DNA of 64,000 bases, taken from contig NZ_VTXI01000018.1 of NCBI RefSeq assembly GCF_013114545.1, positions 25,297-89,296 on the forward strand, given 5' to 3'. Under the pieces are notes generated by a model. It did no database searches. It saw only the letters and a list, made by a program, of their open reading frames with translations, and was not told the origin of the DNA. This DNA is from Vibrio sp. RE86. GTDB lineage: Bacteria; Pseudomonadota; Gammaproteobacteria; Enterobacterales; Vibrionaceae. A program made the translations under genes and the position numbers. Of this stretch, positions 26,870-34,364 are shown one piece after another; positions within the stretch are counted from its first letter, which is position 1; every line of letters begins with the position of its first letter.

Positions 26870-27388
26870 CTATCCTCTTCGGTGTTTACGCTTACCTTTT
26901 ATTCTGCGTTCTTTAAATGGCATTGCCATCGAAGCAAATTCCTTCATTGCACGACGATATACATCGCGTTTGAAAGAAACGACTTGTCGCACTGGGTACC
27001 AATAACTGACCCAACGCCAACCATCAAATTCAGGGGAACTACCTCGCTGCATATTGATTCGCGACTCATCGCAATCTAAGCGCAGTAGAAACCATTTCTG
27101 TTTTTGGCCGATACATACAGGTTTTGAATCCCAACGAACCAAGCGCTTTGGTAGTTTATACCTTAACCAATGACGACTTGTCGCTACGATTTTTACGTCT
27201 TTTTTAGTAAGACCAACCTCTTCATACAACTCTCGGTACATAGCTTGCTCAGGCGTTTCACCTTCATCAATGCCCCCTTGAGGGAACTGCCAAGAATGTT
27301 GTCCGTATCGTTTAGCCCAGAAGACCTGACCATGGCTGTTACAGATTACAATACCCACATTTAAGCGGTAACCATCGCCATCTATCAC
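26870..27388 (-). CDS. rppH: RNA pyrophosphohydrolase (Nudix)
   Basis: RppH removes pyrophosphate from 5'-triphosphorylated mRNA, triggering RNase E-dependent decay. The 172-residue protein has the Nudix box GGIDEGETPEQAMYRELYEE around residues 38-57 and the family-typical WQFPQGGIDEGE. The C-terminus is highly basic (ERRIKGKRKHRRG). The start is GTG at 27388 with GAGG seven nt upstream. First gene of the ptsP-lgt-thyA operon. Confidence 0.97.
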   Translation of the reverse strand: MIDGDGYRLNVGIVICNSHGQVFWAKRYGQHSWQFPQGGIDEGETPEQAMYRELYEEVGLTKKDVKIVATSRHWLRYKLPKRLVRWDSKPVCIGQKQKWFLLRLDCDESRINMQRGSSPEFDGWRWVSYWYPVRQVVSFKRDVYRRAMKEFASMAMPFKERRIKGKRKHRRG

Positions 27389-28006
27389 TGGCCAACCTCA
27401 AATAAATTCTTAATTACAGTGATTTTTCCACATATCCCCAGCAGGAGCAAACTTACTAGTGTGACTCACACAGAAAAACTGGCTTCACGTTCGCTCGATG
27501 GATAACTTTTAATCAGAAAAGAGGTTACACACAGACTAGTGAGACATAGGCCACATTTATTCACCTTTTCTGTGTATAAGTGTGTGAAGAATCAATGAGA
27601 AAGTGATCAATAAACAAACAATCATTAACTACTTACTAATTAAGCCCTTTCCAAACAAAGATAAAACCAATAAAAAACAACAAATTAAACGCATTAACCT
27701 TATTCCATTCAAGCAAAGGAACGTTCATTTTTACTGTTAACACAGATCGCTCAAAGATCAACCACTCTAGACTTTATCCACACGCCGGGTAGGTCAAACG
27801 GCGAATAACTTGAAAAAACAAGTATTTCCTTCACTCAAAACCACTGTTAATTCATACATACTTCAACAAATACGATTATTTTCAATCACGAGTTGTGGAT
27901 AACCCATCAAATGATGATCTTTTCATCAAAACGATCATCATTGAATTATCGCTATAAGACTGGATTCGCTACAATGATGCTAATAACAAAAATGCAGAAG
28001 CGAATA
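27389..28006. promoter_or_regulatory. 618-bp divergent region rppH/mutH with DnaA-box-like sites and GATC inverted repeat
   Basis: No credible ORF is seen. Two perfect DnaA boxes are present, TTATCCACA at 27774-27782 and its reverse TGTGGATAA at 27894-27902, with one-mismatch variants at 27424-27432 and 27571-27579. Ten-bp inverted arms AATGATGATC/GATCATCATT (27910-27919 and 27933-27942) lie 65 bp before mutH. The region should hold both promoters. Confidence 0.55.
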
Positions 28007-28672
28007 ATGAAACCGGAACCCCAGTCAGAACAAGAGCTGTTAGATCGTGCGATGGATATCGCCGGGATGACTTTTCAAGAATTAGCTCGCGAGGCAGATA
28101 TTGATGTTCCACCGGATCTTCGCCGCGATAAAGGCTGGGTTGGTCAACTGCTTGAATGGCACTTGGGGGCAACGGCTGGCAGTAAACCGACTCAAGATTT
28201 CGAGCAACTGGGCATTGAACTAAAAACCATTCCAATCAGTTATTCAGGCAAACCGCTAGAAACGACGTTTGTTTGTGTAGCACCACTAGTGGGAGTGCAC
28301 GGTCTAACATGGGAAACTAGCCATGTACGCAACAAACTCTCTCGAGTGCTTTGGGTGCCCGTAGAAGGCGAACGAGAGATTCCCCTAGCAGAGCGAAGAG
28401 TAGGATCCCCGCTGATTTGGTCTCCTAGTGCAGAAGAGGAACTTCAACTCAAAACAGATTGGGAAGAACTCATGGAGCTGATAGTTTTAGGAGAAGTAGA
28501 ACAGATCACAGCCCGACACGGAGAGGTACTGCAACTTAGACCAAAAGCAGCCAATAGCCGAGTCCTAACAGAAGCGTATGGGGCAAGCGGAAAACCAATC
28601 AAAACCCTACCAAGAGGCTTTTATCTAAGAACTCAGTTCACCGCTGCCATACTAGAGAACAATTTTGTTTAG
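28007..28672 (+). CDS. mutH: DNA mismatch repair endonuclease MutH
   Basis: MutH nicks the unmethylated strand at hemimethylated GATC sites during MutS/MutL-directed repair. The ATG at 28007 (MKPEPQSEQELLDRAMDI) gives 221 residues. The frame is open 38 codons further upstream, but that stretch is unlike MutH. The catalytic triad is visible as D64 and E71-x-K73 in PTQDFEQLGIELKTIP. WETSHVRNKLSRVLWVPVEG and RPKAANSR are also conserved. Its stop overlaps that of the convergent gene by four bp. Confidence 0.96.
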   Translation: MKPEPQSEQELLDRAMDIAGMTFQELAREADIDVPPDLRRDKGWVGQLLEWHLGATAGSKPTQDFEQLGIELKTIPISYSGKPLETTFVCVAPLVGVHGLTWETSHVRNKLSRVLWVPVEGEREIPLAERRVGSPLIWSPSAEEELQLKTDWEELMELIVLGEVEQITARHGEVLQLRPKAANSRVLTEAYGASGKPIKTLPRGFYLRTQFTAAILENNFV

Positions 28673-28980
28673 TGGGTGGTGAGTGATAACTCCACATCGT
28701 GATAAAGAGGGCTATCACTTGAGCCGAATTCGTCATACGCATTATGCAAACGTAAGTACGCCCTCTCCACACCCAATCTAACGAGTTCATCCTTAACCAA
28801 TTCTAAAGAGTGGAAGTGCACAGGTTCGTCGTCGATTTTTATCGGCTCTAATCTGTGTTTGTATTCCACAGCAAGCAAGTATTGGGACAAATCTGAGCAC
28901 CCAATAACGAAAACTTTTGGTGGTTGATAGGTATCCTTGTGATGCCCGTGTATCCATTTGTCTAACTGACTTTTTTGCAT
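28669..28980 (-). CDS. DUF6482-like small protein
   Basis: A 103-residue soluble protein with no signal peptide. Visible segments are PKVFVIGCSDLSQYLLAVEYKHRLEPI near residue 22 and LVRLGVERAYLRLHNAYDEF near residue 67. It resembles small gammaproteobacterial proteins grouped as DUF6482, whose role I do not know. It converges on mutH with a four-bp overlap and no intervening terminator, and is divergent from tas. Confidence 0.7.
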   Translation of the reverse strand: MQKSQLDKWIHGHHKDTYQPPKVFVIGCSDLSQYLLAVEYKHRLEPIKIDDEPVHFHSLELVKDELVRLGVERAYLRLHNAYDEFGSSDSPLYHDVELSLTTH

Positions 28981-29108
28981 AGCTCACCTCCATAAATGAG
29001 TATTAGCCAACTTAACAAAATTTGCGAATTTGTTATCTGGTACCTTTTCTAACCCCAAATAGATCACCTATAGTGGGGTAACTTATACAGTGAAGACAAG
29101 GAAGATCG

Positions 29109-30143
29109 ATGCAATACAATAAGTTACCTCATTCAACACTTGAAGTGAGTAAGATCTGTCTTGGTACCATGACTTTCGGCGCTCAAAATACCGAGCAAGA
29201 AGCATTTAGCCAGCTTGATTACGCACTTGAGCGTGGTGTGAATTTCATAGATACAGCAGAAATGTACCCAGTGCCACCTGATGCAAAAAGCCAGGGACTC
29301 ACTGAGCAATACATCGGAAATTGGTTGGCAAAATCAGGAAAACGAGAAAAAGTCGTTCTTGCCACCAAAATAGCAGGACCGAGAAACCTCCCTTATATCC
29401 GTGACAATATGAGTCTAGATAGAAGGAATGTTCATCTAGCGATAGACGACAGCTTAAAACGCTTACAAACAGACTATGTCGACTTGTATCAACTGCACTG
29501 GCCACAACGTCAAACCAACTGTTTTGGGCAACTCAATTACCCTTACCCTGACGCACAAGAAGAAGTCACGCTGATTGAAACTCTTGATGCTCTTGCTGAG
29601 CTCGTAAAAGCAGGAAAAGTGAGATATATCGGGGTGTCTAATGAAACGCCTTGGGGAGTCATGACGCTTCTCAGATTGGCAGAAAAACACGAGTTGCCAA
29701 GAATTGTCTCGATTCAAAACCCTTACAACCTTCTCAATCGTAGTTTCGAAGTTGGACTTTCAGAAATCAGTCACTACGAGGGTGTACAGCTACTGGCTTA
29801 CTCACCACTCGCATTTGGCTGTTTAAGCGGTAAGTACCTCAATGGCGCAAAACCTGACGGTGCTCGTTGTTCACTATTTGAACGCTTCGTACGCTACTTT
29901 ACCCCTCAAGGCGTACAAGCGACTGAAGCTTATGTAAACCTTGCGCGAGAGCATGGGCTTGATCCAGCACAGATGGCTTTAGCTTTCGTTAATCAGCGTC
30001 CTTTTGTCGCGTCCAACATTATTGGCGCGACAAATTTGGAACAACTGAAATCAAATATTGATAGTTTGGATGTCGTGTTAACGGATGAGTTGCTTCAAGG
30101 GATTCAAGAAATTGGGACGACTTACTCCAACCCTTGTCCATAA
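29109..30143 (+). CDS. tas: NADP(H)-dependent aldo-keto reductase Tas
   Basis: A 344-residue aldo/keto reductase TIM barrel. The catalytic tetrad region is seen in FIDTAEMYPVPP (Asp and Tyr), a lysine in VVLATKIAG and a histidine in DLYQLHWPQRQTN. NADP-binding features appear near the C-terminus (NIIGATNLEQLKSNI). It matches E. coli Tas closely, including NYLTE-like and YPVPP segments. Tas can suppress tyrosine auxotrophy in E. coli; the physiological substrate is not established. It stands alone between two divergent or convergent units. Confidence 0.92.
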   Translation: MQYNKLPHSTLEVSKICLGTMTFGAQNTEQEAFSQLDYALERGVNFIDTAEMYPVPPDAKSQGLTEQYIGNWLAKSGKREKVVLATKIAGPRNLPYIRDNMSLDRRNVHLAIDDSLKRLQTDYVDLYQLHWPQRQTNCFGQLNYPYPDAQEEVTLIETLDALAELVKAGKVRYIGVSNETPWGVMTLLRLAEKHELPRIVSIQNPYNLLNRSFEVGLSEISHYEGVQLLAYSPLAFGCLSGKYLNGAKPDGARCSLFERFVRYFTPQGVQATEAYVNLAREHGLDPAQMALAFVNQRPFVASNIIGATNLEQLKSNIDSLDVVLTDELLQGIQEIGTTYSNPCP

Positions 30144-30163
30144 TCTGTCGTTACAGAAGTATC

Positions 30164-30190
30164 GGGGCAGGTGAAGCGACCTGCCCCTTG
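30164..30190. terminator. Bidirectional hairpin terminator between tas and DUF1127-like gene
   Basis: A nine-bp GGGGCAGGT/ACCTGCCCC stem with a GAAGCG loop, between convergent genes. The flanking T run is weak. Confidence 0.65.
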
Positions 30191-30193
30191 TGA

Positions 30194-30445
30194 TTACGTC
30201 AGTATTCGCGCACTTAAAACACGACGAAGATGACGAATACGGCGCTCAGCTTTGACGCTATCTGGCTCAGTAAAACCAACAGGACGTCCGTCTTGCTCTA
30301 AGCCAATATCTCGTAGTAAGTGCGCATTATTCCAAGGAATATCATAAGCGCTGCGGCGAACTTTACGCTTCCATTCGCGCTCTTCTCGTTTTAGATCGGC
30401 TTTAACAAGTACTGTGGCAAGTTTTAGGTAAACAGAATGACTCAT
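30194..30445 (-). CDS. DUF1127-like small basic protein
   Basis: An 83-residue protein. The start at ATG 30445 (MSHSVYLKLATVLVKADLKR) is supported by a GGAG Shine-Dalgarno; the frame extends upstream to 30532 without support. The protein is very rich in Arg and Lys, and the segment NNAHLLRDIGLEQDGRP matches the LxDIGL core of DUF1127 (YjiS-like) proteins. Some DUF1127 proteins in alphaproteobacteria bind RNA and affect phosphate or small-RNA metabolism. The role in vibrios is unknown to me. A 38-codon ORF lies upstream on the same strand. Confidence 0.72.
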   Translation of the reverse strand: MSHSVYLKLATVLVKADLKREEREWKRKVRRSAYDIPWNNAHLLRDIGLEQDGRPVGFTEPDSVKAERRIRHLRRVLSARILT

Positions 30446-30506
30446 GAGTTTTCTCCAGTTGAGTGTGTGCTGGGGAAGGATCAACGAATCTAAAGATAAG
30501 ATATGT

Positions 30507-30536
30507 TTAATTCGCTGCCTTTCCGCAGCCAATTAA
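30507..30536 (-). other. Long hairpin between the small ORF and the DUF1127-like gene
   Basis: Arms TTAATT-x-GCTGC and GCAGC-x-AATTAA pair over 12 positions with one mismatch around a six-nt loop. No T run follows on either strand, so this looks like an RNA processing or stabilising structure rather than a terminator. Confidence 0.5.
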
Positions 30537-30558
30537 ATAAAAGTTGGGTACGGATTAA

Positions 30559-30675
30559 TTACATTGGTTTATCTAGTTTTCGATCGGCGTTAGCAGAGAC
30601 ACTACGGGTATGTAGAGCTGGCATGGCTTGATCGACAGACACACAAGTAAATGATTGAACAGTAATGCGTTTCAT
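30559..30675 (-). CDS. 38-residue small protein of unknown function
   Basis: The ATG at 30675 lies six nt after a near-perfect Shine-Dalgarno (AGGAGG). It opens a 38-codon frame, MKRITVQSFTCVSVDQAM then PALHTRSVSANADRKLDKPM, ending in TAA at 30559-30561. It sits 113 nt upstream of the DUF1127-like gene on the same strand, with a hairpin in between. No membrane segment is seen. The strength of the ribosome site is the main evidence that it is translated. It could be a leader peptide or an independent microprotein. Confidence 0.6.
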   Translation of the reverse strand: MKRITVQSFTCVSVDQAMPALHTRSVSANADRKLDKPM

Positions 30676-30888
30676 TGTGTGCCTCCTAGCAAATGTATTA
30701 ATCCAAAGAAATGTGGGTATGAACCTGAGCTCATGGTTAAATTCTAACCTTGATGGTTATTTATTCAACTCTTTTTTATCGCGTCGATTGAAAACAATTT
30801 TTTCACCTAAAATTAACCAATATAAAACAATAGGAATAAGATATTCGCCCTAGTTATAGGTATGCTCTGGAAGAATATTTGGCCTTTT

Positions 30889-30921
30889 ATAAAAAAGCCA
30901 CGCATAAAATGGCGTGGCTGT
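30889..30921 (-). terminator. Rho-independent terminator of vpsR
   Basis: An AGCCACGC/GCGTGGCT stem. On the minus strand it is followed by TTTTTTATA, 20 nt beyond the vpsR stop. Confidence 0.85.
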
Positions 30922-30939
30922 TGTTTTCAAAACAATGAG

Positions 30940-32274
30940 TTAGACAGGAACGTCTGAAATGAGATTATGTTTGTTTAACAAACGATACATTGTTGCACGT
31001 GATACACCGAGCTCTTTTGCAGCCATTGATACTTGGCCGGAATGAGACTCTAAAACCAGCAGCAACGCATCTCTTTCACTTCTCTCTCGAATACTCTTCA
31101 AGCTTCGGCGACTGTCACTGCGTTTAGGGAGATCTAAGTGAGGCTCATCGAGCATAACCGTCTCAGACATCAACACCACTCGTTTGATCTGATTCATCAA
31201 CTCTCGAACGTTTCCTGGCCAATGATAGCGGGTCAAAGCACGTGTCGCTTCTTCAGTAAAACTTCTAGCCTGTGCATTATATTCTTTCGAATACTCTTGT
31301 AAGAAGTGGCGTGCGAGAATCGCGATATCCCCTGCTCGTTCTTTTAGGCTCGGAACATTAATTCTCAATACGTTGATATAGTGATAAAGCTCTTCGTTGA
31401 AGTCACCATCAATCAACGCTTTTTCAATATCCGCAGAGTTTGCAGCAAGTACTCGAACATCCACCTCTTTTCGTCCTGAAGAGGTGTCCACCATCCCCTC
31501 TTGCAAGAATCGTAATAGATTAAATTGCTGAGATTTAGGCAAGGTTAAAATGTCATTCAACAAGATGGTACCGCCGTCAGCTTTCTCTAGAATCGACGGC
31601 AAAGAGATATCGTCTCGATTAATCCCAAATAGATCACTCTCAATACGACGCTCAGACATAGCGCGACAGTTTACAGAAATAAACTCTTTATTGGCTCTTG
31701 CTGAGGTTCGATGGACAGCACGTGCTACCGTCTCTTTGCCAGTACCACTCTCCCCATAGATAAGAATGCTGACGTCTGTTGGCCCAATTCGCTTAATTTG
31801 ATCCCGAAGACGCTTCACCGGAATAGAATCACCAATCAGCCCCATATCACTCTGGTTGCCATAGTGAGGCCACACTTTTTTCTCTAATTTGAGCATCCCA
31901 AGTTGGTGACCAATCGTACTCAAAAGCTGGGCATCTGGAATTGGAGCGGTAAAGAAGTCGATACAGAAGTTAACAATGAACTGACAGATAGTATCAGAGC
32001 TAAGTTGCGACTCCCGAATAAATGCTAACCAGCGGACTTGCTTATGCTTACTTACTAAATTGGCAATACCGTTGAGGCTGAATTCATCGTGGCTAAGATC
32101 GACAATGCCAATACAAGGCCCGGTTTCCGTGAACAGAGCATCCGCCTTACGCAAGTCCCCACACTGGGTGCATCTCCAACCTACTTGTTCCAAAACTGAA
32201 AGCCATGGCTCGTAGGTTCCTCCTACTACAACCAAAGAACCTGGAACAGAATCCATTCGGAATTGACTACCCAT
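30940..32274 (-). CDS. vpsR: VpsR, c-di-GMP-responsive biofilm regulator (NtrC-like)
   Basis: VpsR activates vps exopolysaccharide and biofilm genes in V. cholerae and binds c-di-GMP. The 444-residue protein has an N-terminal receiver-like domain with Asp59 (CIGIVDLSHDEF), a central AAA+ domain with Walker A GESGTGKE, and a C-terminal Fis-type HTH (SMAAKELGVSRATMYRLL). The sigma-54 contact motif GAFTGA is missing: the sequence runs ESDLFGINRDDISLPS where it should occur. Walker B reads GGTILLND rather than the usual LDE. This agrees with the known sigma-54 independence of VpsR. Confidence 0.96.
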   Translation of the reverse strand: MGSQFRMDSVPGSLVVVGGTYEPWLSVLEQVGWRCTQCGDLRKADALFTETGPCIGIVDLSHDEFSLNGIANLVSKHKQVRWLAFIRESQLSSDTICQFIVNFCIDFFTAPIPDAQLLSTIGHQLGMLKLEKKVWPHYGNQSDMGLIGDSIPVKRLRDQIKRIGPTDVSILIYGESGTGKETVARAVHRTSARANKEFISVNCRAMSERRIESDLFGINRDDISLPSILEKADGGTILLNDILTLPKSQQFNLLRFLQEGMVDTSSGRKEVDVRVLAANSADIEKALIDGDFNEELYHYINVLRINVPSLKERAGDIAILARHFLQEYSKEYNAQARSFTEEATRALTRYHWPGNVRELMNQIKRVVLMSETVMLDEPHLDLPKRSDSRRSLKSIRERSERDALLLVLESHSGQVSMAAKELGVSRATMYRLLNKHNLISDVPV

Positions 32275-32668
32275 GCAACTAGTTCCTTTTATTGATAACG
32301 TAAATAGTGTGCATACGAAAGCACATAAAAATTTATGGGGTTACATTATAGAGACTCGCGCAGAGAATCTGTCTCAATAATAAGACTAGTCGCCCAATTG
32401 CACAATTTCCAAGTATTGTGGGAGTGGAATCAAAGAAATTTGCACCGTTATCTTGGCTTTCAGTAACTTACGGAACACTACCTCTTAATTGATGCGAATT
32501 TATTACGCGTTGCTCGTAATTTAAGTAGCGCATTGAATAATGACTGACGAGAGGCTTTATCGAAGCTTTCCTTGTGCTGACGAAACATAATTGATAATCC
32601 ATATCTATATTAACTAAGTAAATTACAGAATAACCAACCGTAAAATAACTACAAGAGTTTTGTTACGA
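32275..32668. other. Intergenic region upstream of vpsR
   Basis: About 390 bp of AT-rich sequence with no credible ORF. It should contain the vpsR promoter, but no clear consensus element was recognised. Confidence 0.4.
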
Positions 32669-32717
32669 ACAAGAAACAAGAAACAAGAAACAAGAAACAA
32701 GAAACAAGAAACAAGAA
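32669..32717. repeat. 7-bp tandem repeat, seven copies
   Basis: ACAAGAA is repeated seven times without interruption (49 bp), then breaks at ATG (32718-32720). It lies downstream of lysS and about 395 bp upstream of vpsR. Such a simple repeat can change copy number by slippage. It is outside any coding frame I recognise. Confidence 0.95.
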
Positions 32718-32750
32718 ATGCTAAGTAACTCCATTTCAATTCCCAAATAC

Positions 32751-32776
32751 AAAAAAAGCCACCCGAAGGTGGCTTT
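32751..32776 (-). terminator. Rho-independent terminator of lysS
   Basis: A nine-bp stem AAAGCCACC/GGTGGCTTT with a CGAA loop; T run on the minus strand. Confidence 0.9.
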
Positions 32777-32796
32777 CAGTATCAAACCTATTTCGC

Positions 32797-34314
32797 TTAC
32801 GCTTGTGGACGCATCGCTGGGAATAGGATCACGTCACGGATTGTGTGCGTGTTAGTAAACAGCATTGCTAGACGGTCGATACCGATACCTTGGCCTGCTG
32901 TTGGCGGTAGGCCGTGCTCAAGCGCTGTGATGTAGTCTGCATCGTAGTACATTGCTTCGTCATCACCTGCATCTTTCGCGTTAACTTGCGCTTTGAAACG
33001 CTCGTCTTGATCTTGTGCATCGTTAAGCTCAGAGAAGCCGTTTGCTACTTCACGGCCACCGATGAAGAACTCAAAACGGTCTGTAAAGAACGGGTTGTCA
33101 TCGCTACGACGTGCTAGAGGAGAGATGTCCGCTGGGTAGCCCGTGATGAACGTTGGTTGAATTAACTGAGGCTCAGCCGTTTCACCAAAGATCTCTTCTA
33201 AAAGCTGACCACATGTCCAGAACGTTTCTACTTCTACGTGTACAGATTTCGCGATAGCTACCATCTTCTCACGGTCTTGTAGGTCTGCTTCTGTTAGCGC
33301 TTGAATTTCAGCGTGCTCAGGGTTGTAGTGCTTGATTGCATCAAACATGCTCATACGCGCGTACTTACCGCCGAACTCTACAGTCTCGTCACCGTAAGGC
33401 ATAGACGTCGAACCAAGAACGTCCATCGCTGCTGTGCTTAGCATCTCTTCTGTTAGGTCCATTAGATCTTTGTAGTCAGAGTATGCTTGGTAGAATTCCA
33501 TCATTGTGAATTCTGGGTTGTGGCGTGGAGAAAGACCTTCGTTACGGAAGTTACGGTTGATCTCGAATACACGGTCAAAACCACCCACTACTAGACGCTT
33601 CAGGTAAAGCTCAGGTGCAACACGTAGGTACATGTCGATGTCTAGCGCATTGTGGTGAGTGATGAATGGACGAGCAGTCGCACCACCAGGGATCACGTGC
33701 ATCATTGGCGTTTCAACTTCTAGGTAGCCTTTTGAGCTCATGAAGTTACGGATTGAAGATACAAGCTTAGAGCGCACGATGAATGCGTTGCGAGAGTCTT
33801 CGTTTACGATTAGGTCAACGTAACGCTGACGGTAGCGCATCTCTTGGTCAGTCAGGCCGTGGAACTTCTCTGGAAGTGGACGAAGTGCTTTAGTTAGCAG
33901 CTCGTAAGACTCCATGTTCACGTAAAGGTCACCTTTACCTGACTTGTGAAGTGCACCTTTAACACCGATGATGTCACCGATATCTAGACCTTGGTATTTC
34001 TCTTTAAGCTCTTTTTGAACATCTTTTGCAGCGTATGCTTGGATACGGCCAGATGTTTCTTGAATAGCTAGGAATGGACCACGCTTAGCCATTACACGGC
34101 CAGCGATTGCAACAACGTGGTTTAACTCTTCTAGCTCTTCCTTAGTCTTTTCACCGAATTCCGCTTGAAGGTCGCCAGCTAGGTGCTCACGACGGAAGTC
34201 ATTTGGGTGGCCGTTTGCTTTGCAGCTCTTACGGATATGATCCAGTTTAGCGCGGCGCTCAGCAATTAGCTTATTCTCTTCTTGTGCGTTTTCGTTTTGA
34301 ACAGCATCAGTCAT
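32797..34314 (-). CDS. lysS: Lysyl-tRNA synthetase (class II)
   Basis: A 505-residue class II synthetase that charges tRNA-Lys. An N-terminal OB fold (about 60-150) binds the anticodon. Class II motif 2 is in FEINRNFRNEGLSPRHNPEFT, and motif 3 in GIGIDRLAMLFTN near the C-terminus. It lies 50 nt downstream of prfB, the usual prfB-lysS pair. Confidence 0.99.
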   Translation of the reverse strand: MTDAVQNENAQEENKLIAERRAKLDHIRKSCKANGHPNDFRREHLAGDLQAEFGEKTKEELEELNHVVAIAGRVMAKRGPFLAIQETSGRIQAYAAKDVQKELKEKYQGLDIGDIIGVKGALHKSGKGDLYVNMESYELLTKALRPLPEKFHGLTDQEMRYRQRYVDLIVNEDSRNAFIVRSKLVSSIRNFMSSKGYLEVETPMMHVIPGGATARPFITHHNALDIDMYLRVAPELYLKRLVVGGFDRVFEINRNFRNEGLSPRHNPEFTMMEFYQAYSDYKDLMDLTEEMLSTAAMDVLGSTSMPYGDETVEFGGKYARMSMFDAIKHYNPEHAEIQALTEADLQDREKMVAIAKSVHVEVETFWTCGQLLEEIFGETAEPQLIQPTFITGYPADISPLARRSDDNPFFTDRFEFFIGGREVANGFSELNDAQDQDERFKAQVNAKDAGDDEAMYYDADYITALEHGLPPTAGQGIGIDRLAMLFTNTHTIRDVILFPAMRPQA

Positions 34315-34364
34315 TTTCGATGTATCCTGTCTTTCTTTGTGAAAATTGTTTTTCGGTGAAAAGC

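Noticed and set aside
27389..28006. Replication origin
   Set aside because: DnaA-like boxes are present but there is no AT-rich unwinding array or origin gene context such as dnaA, parAB or mioC; the surroundings are ordinary core genes.
27893..28006. Upstream 38-codon extension of mutH
   Set aside because: It runs through a DnaA box and an inverted repeat, has no ribosome site, and is unlike MutH N-termini.
32669..32717. CRISPR-like array
   Set aside because: The repeat unit is only 7 bp with no spacers; it is a simple tandem repeat.
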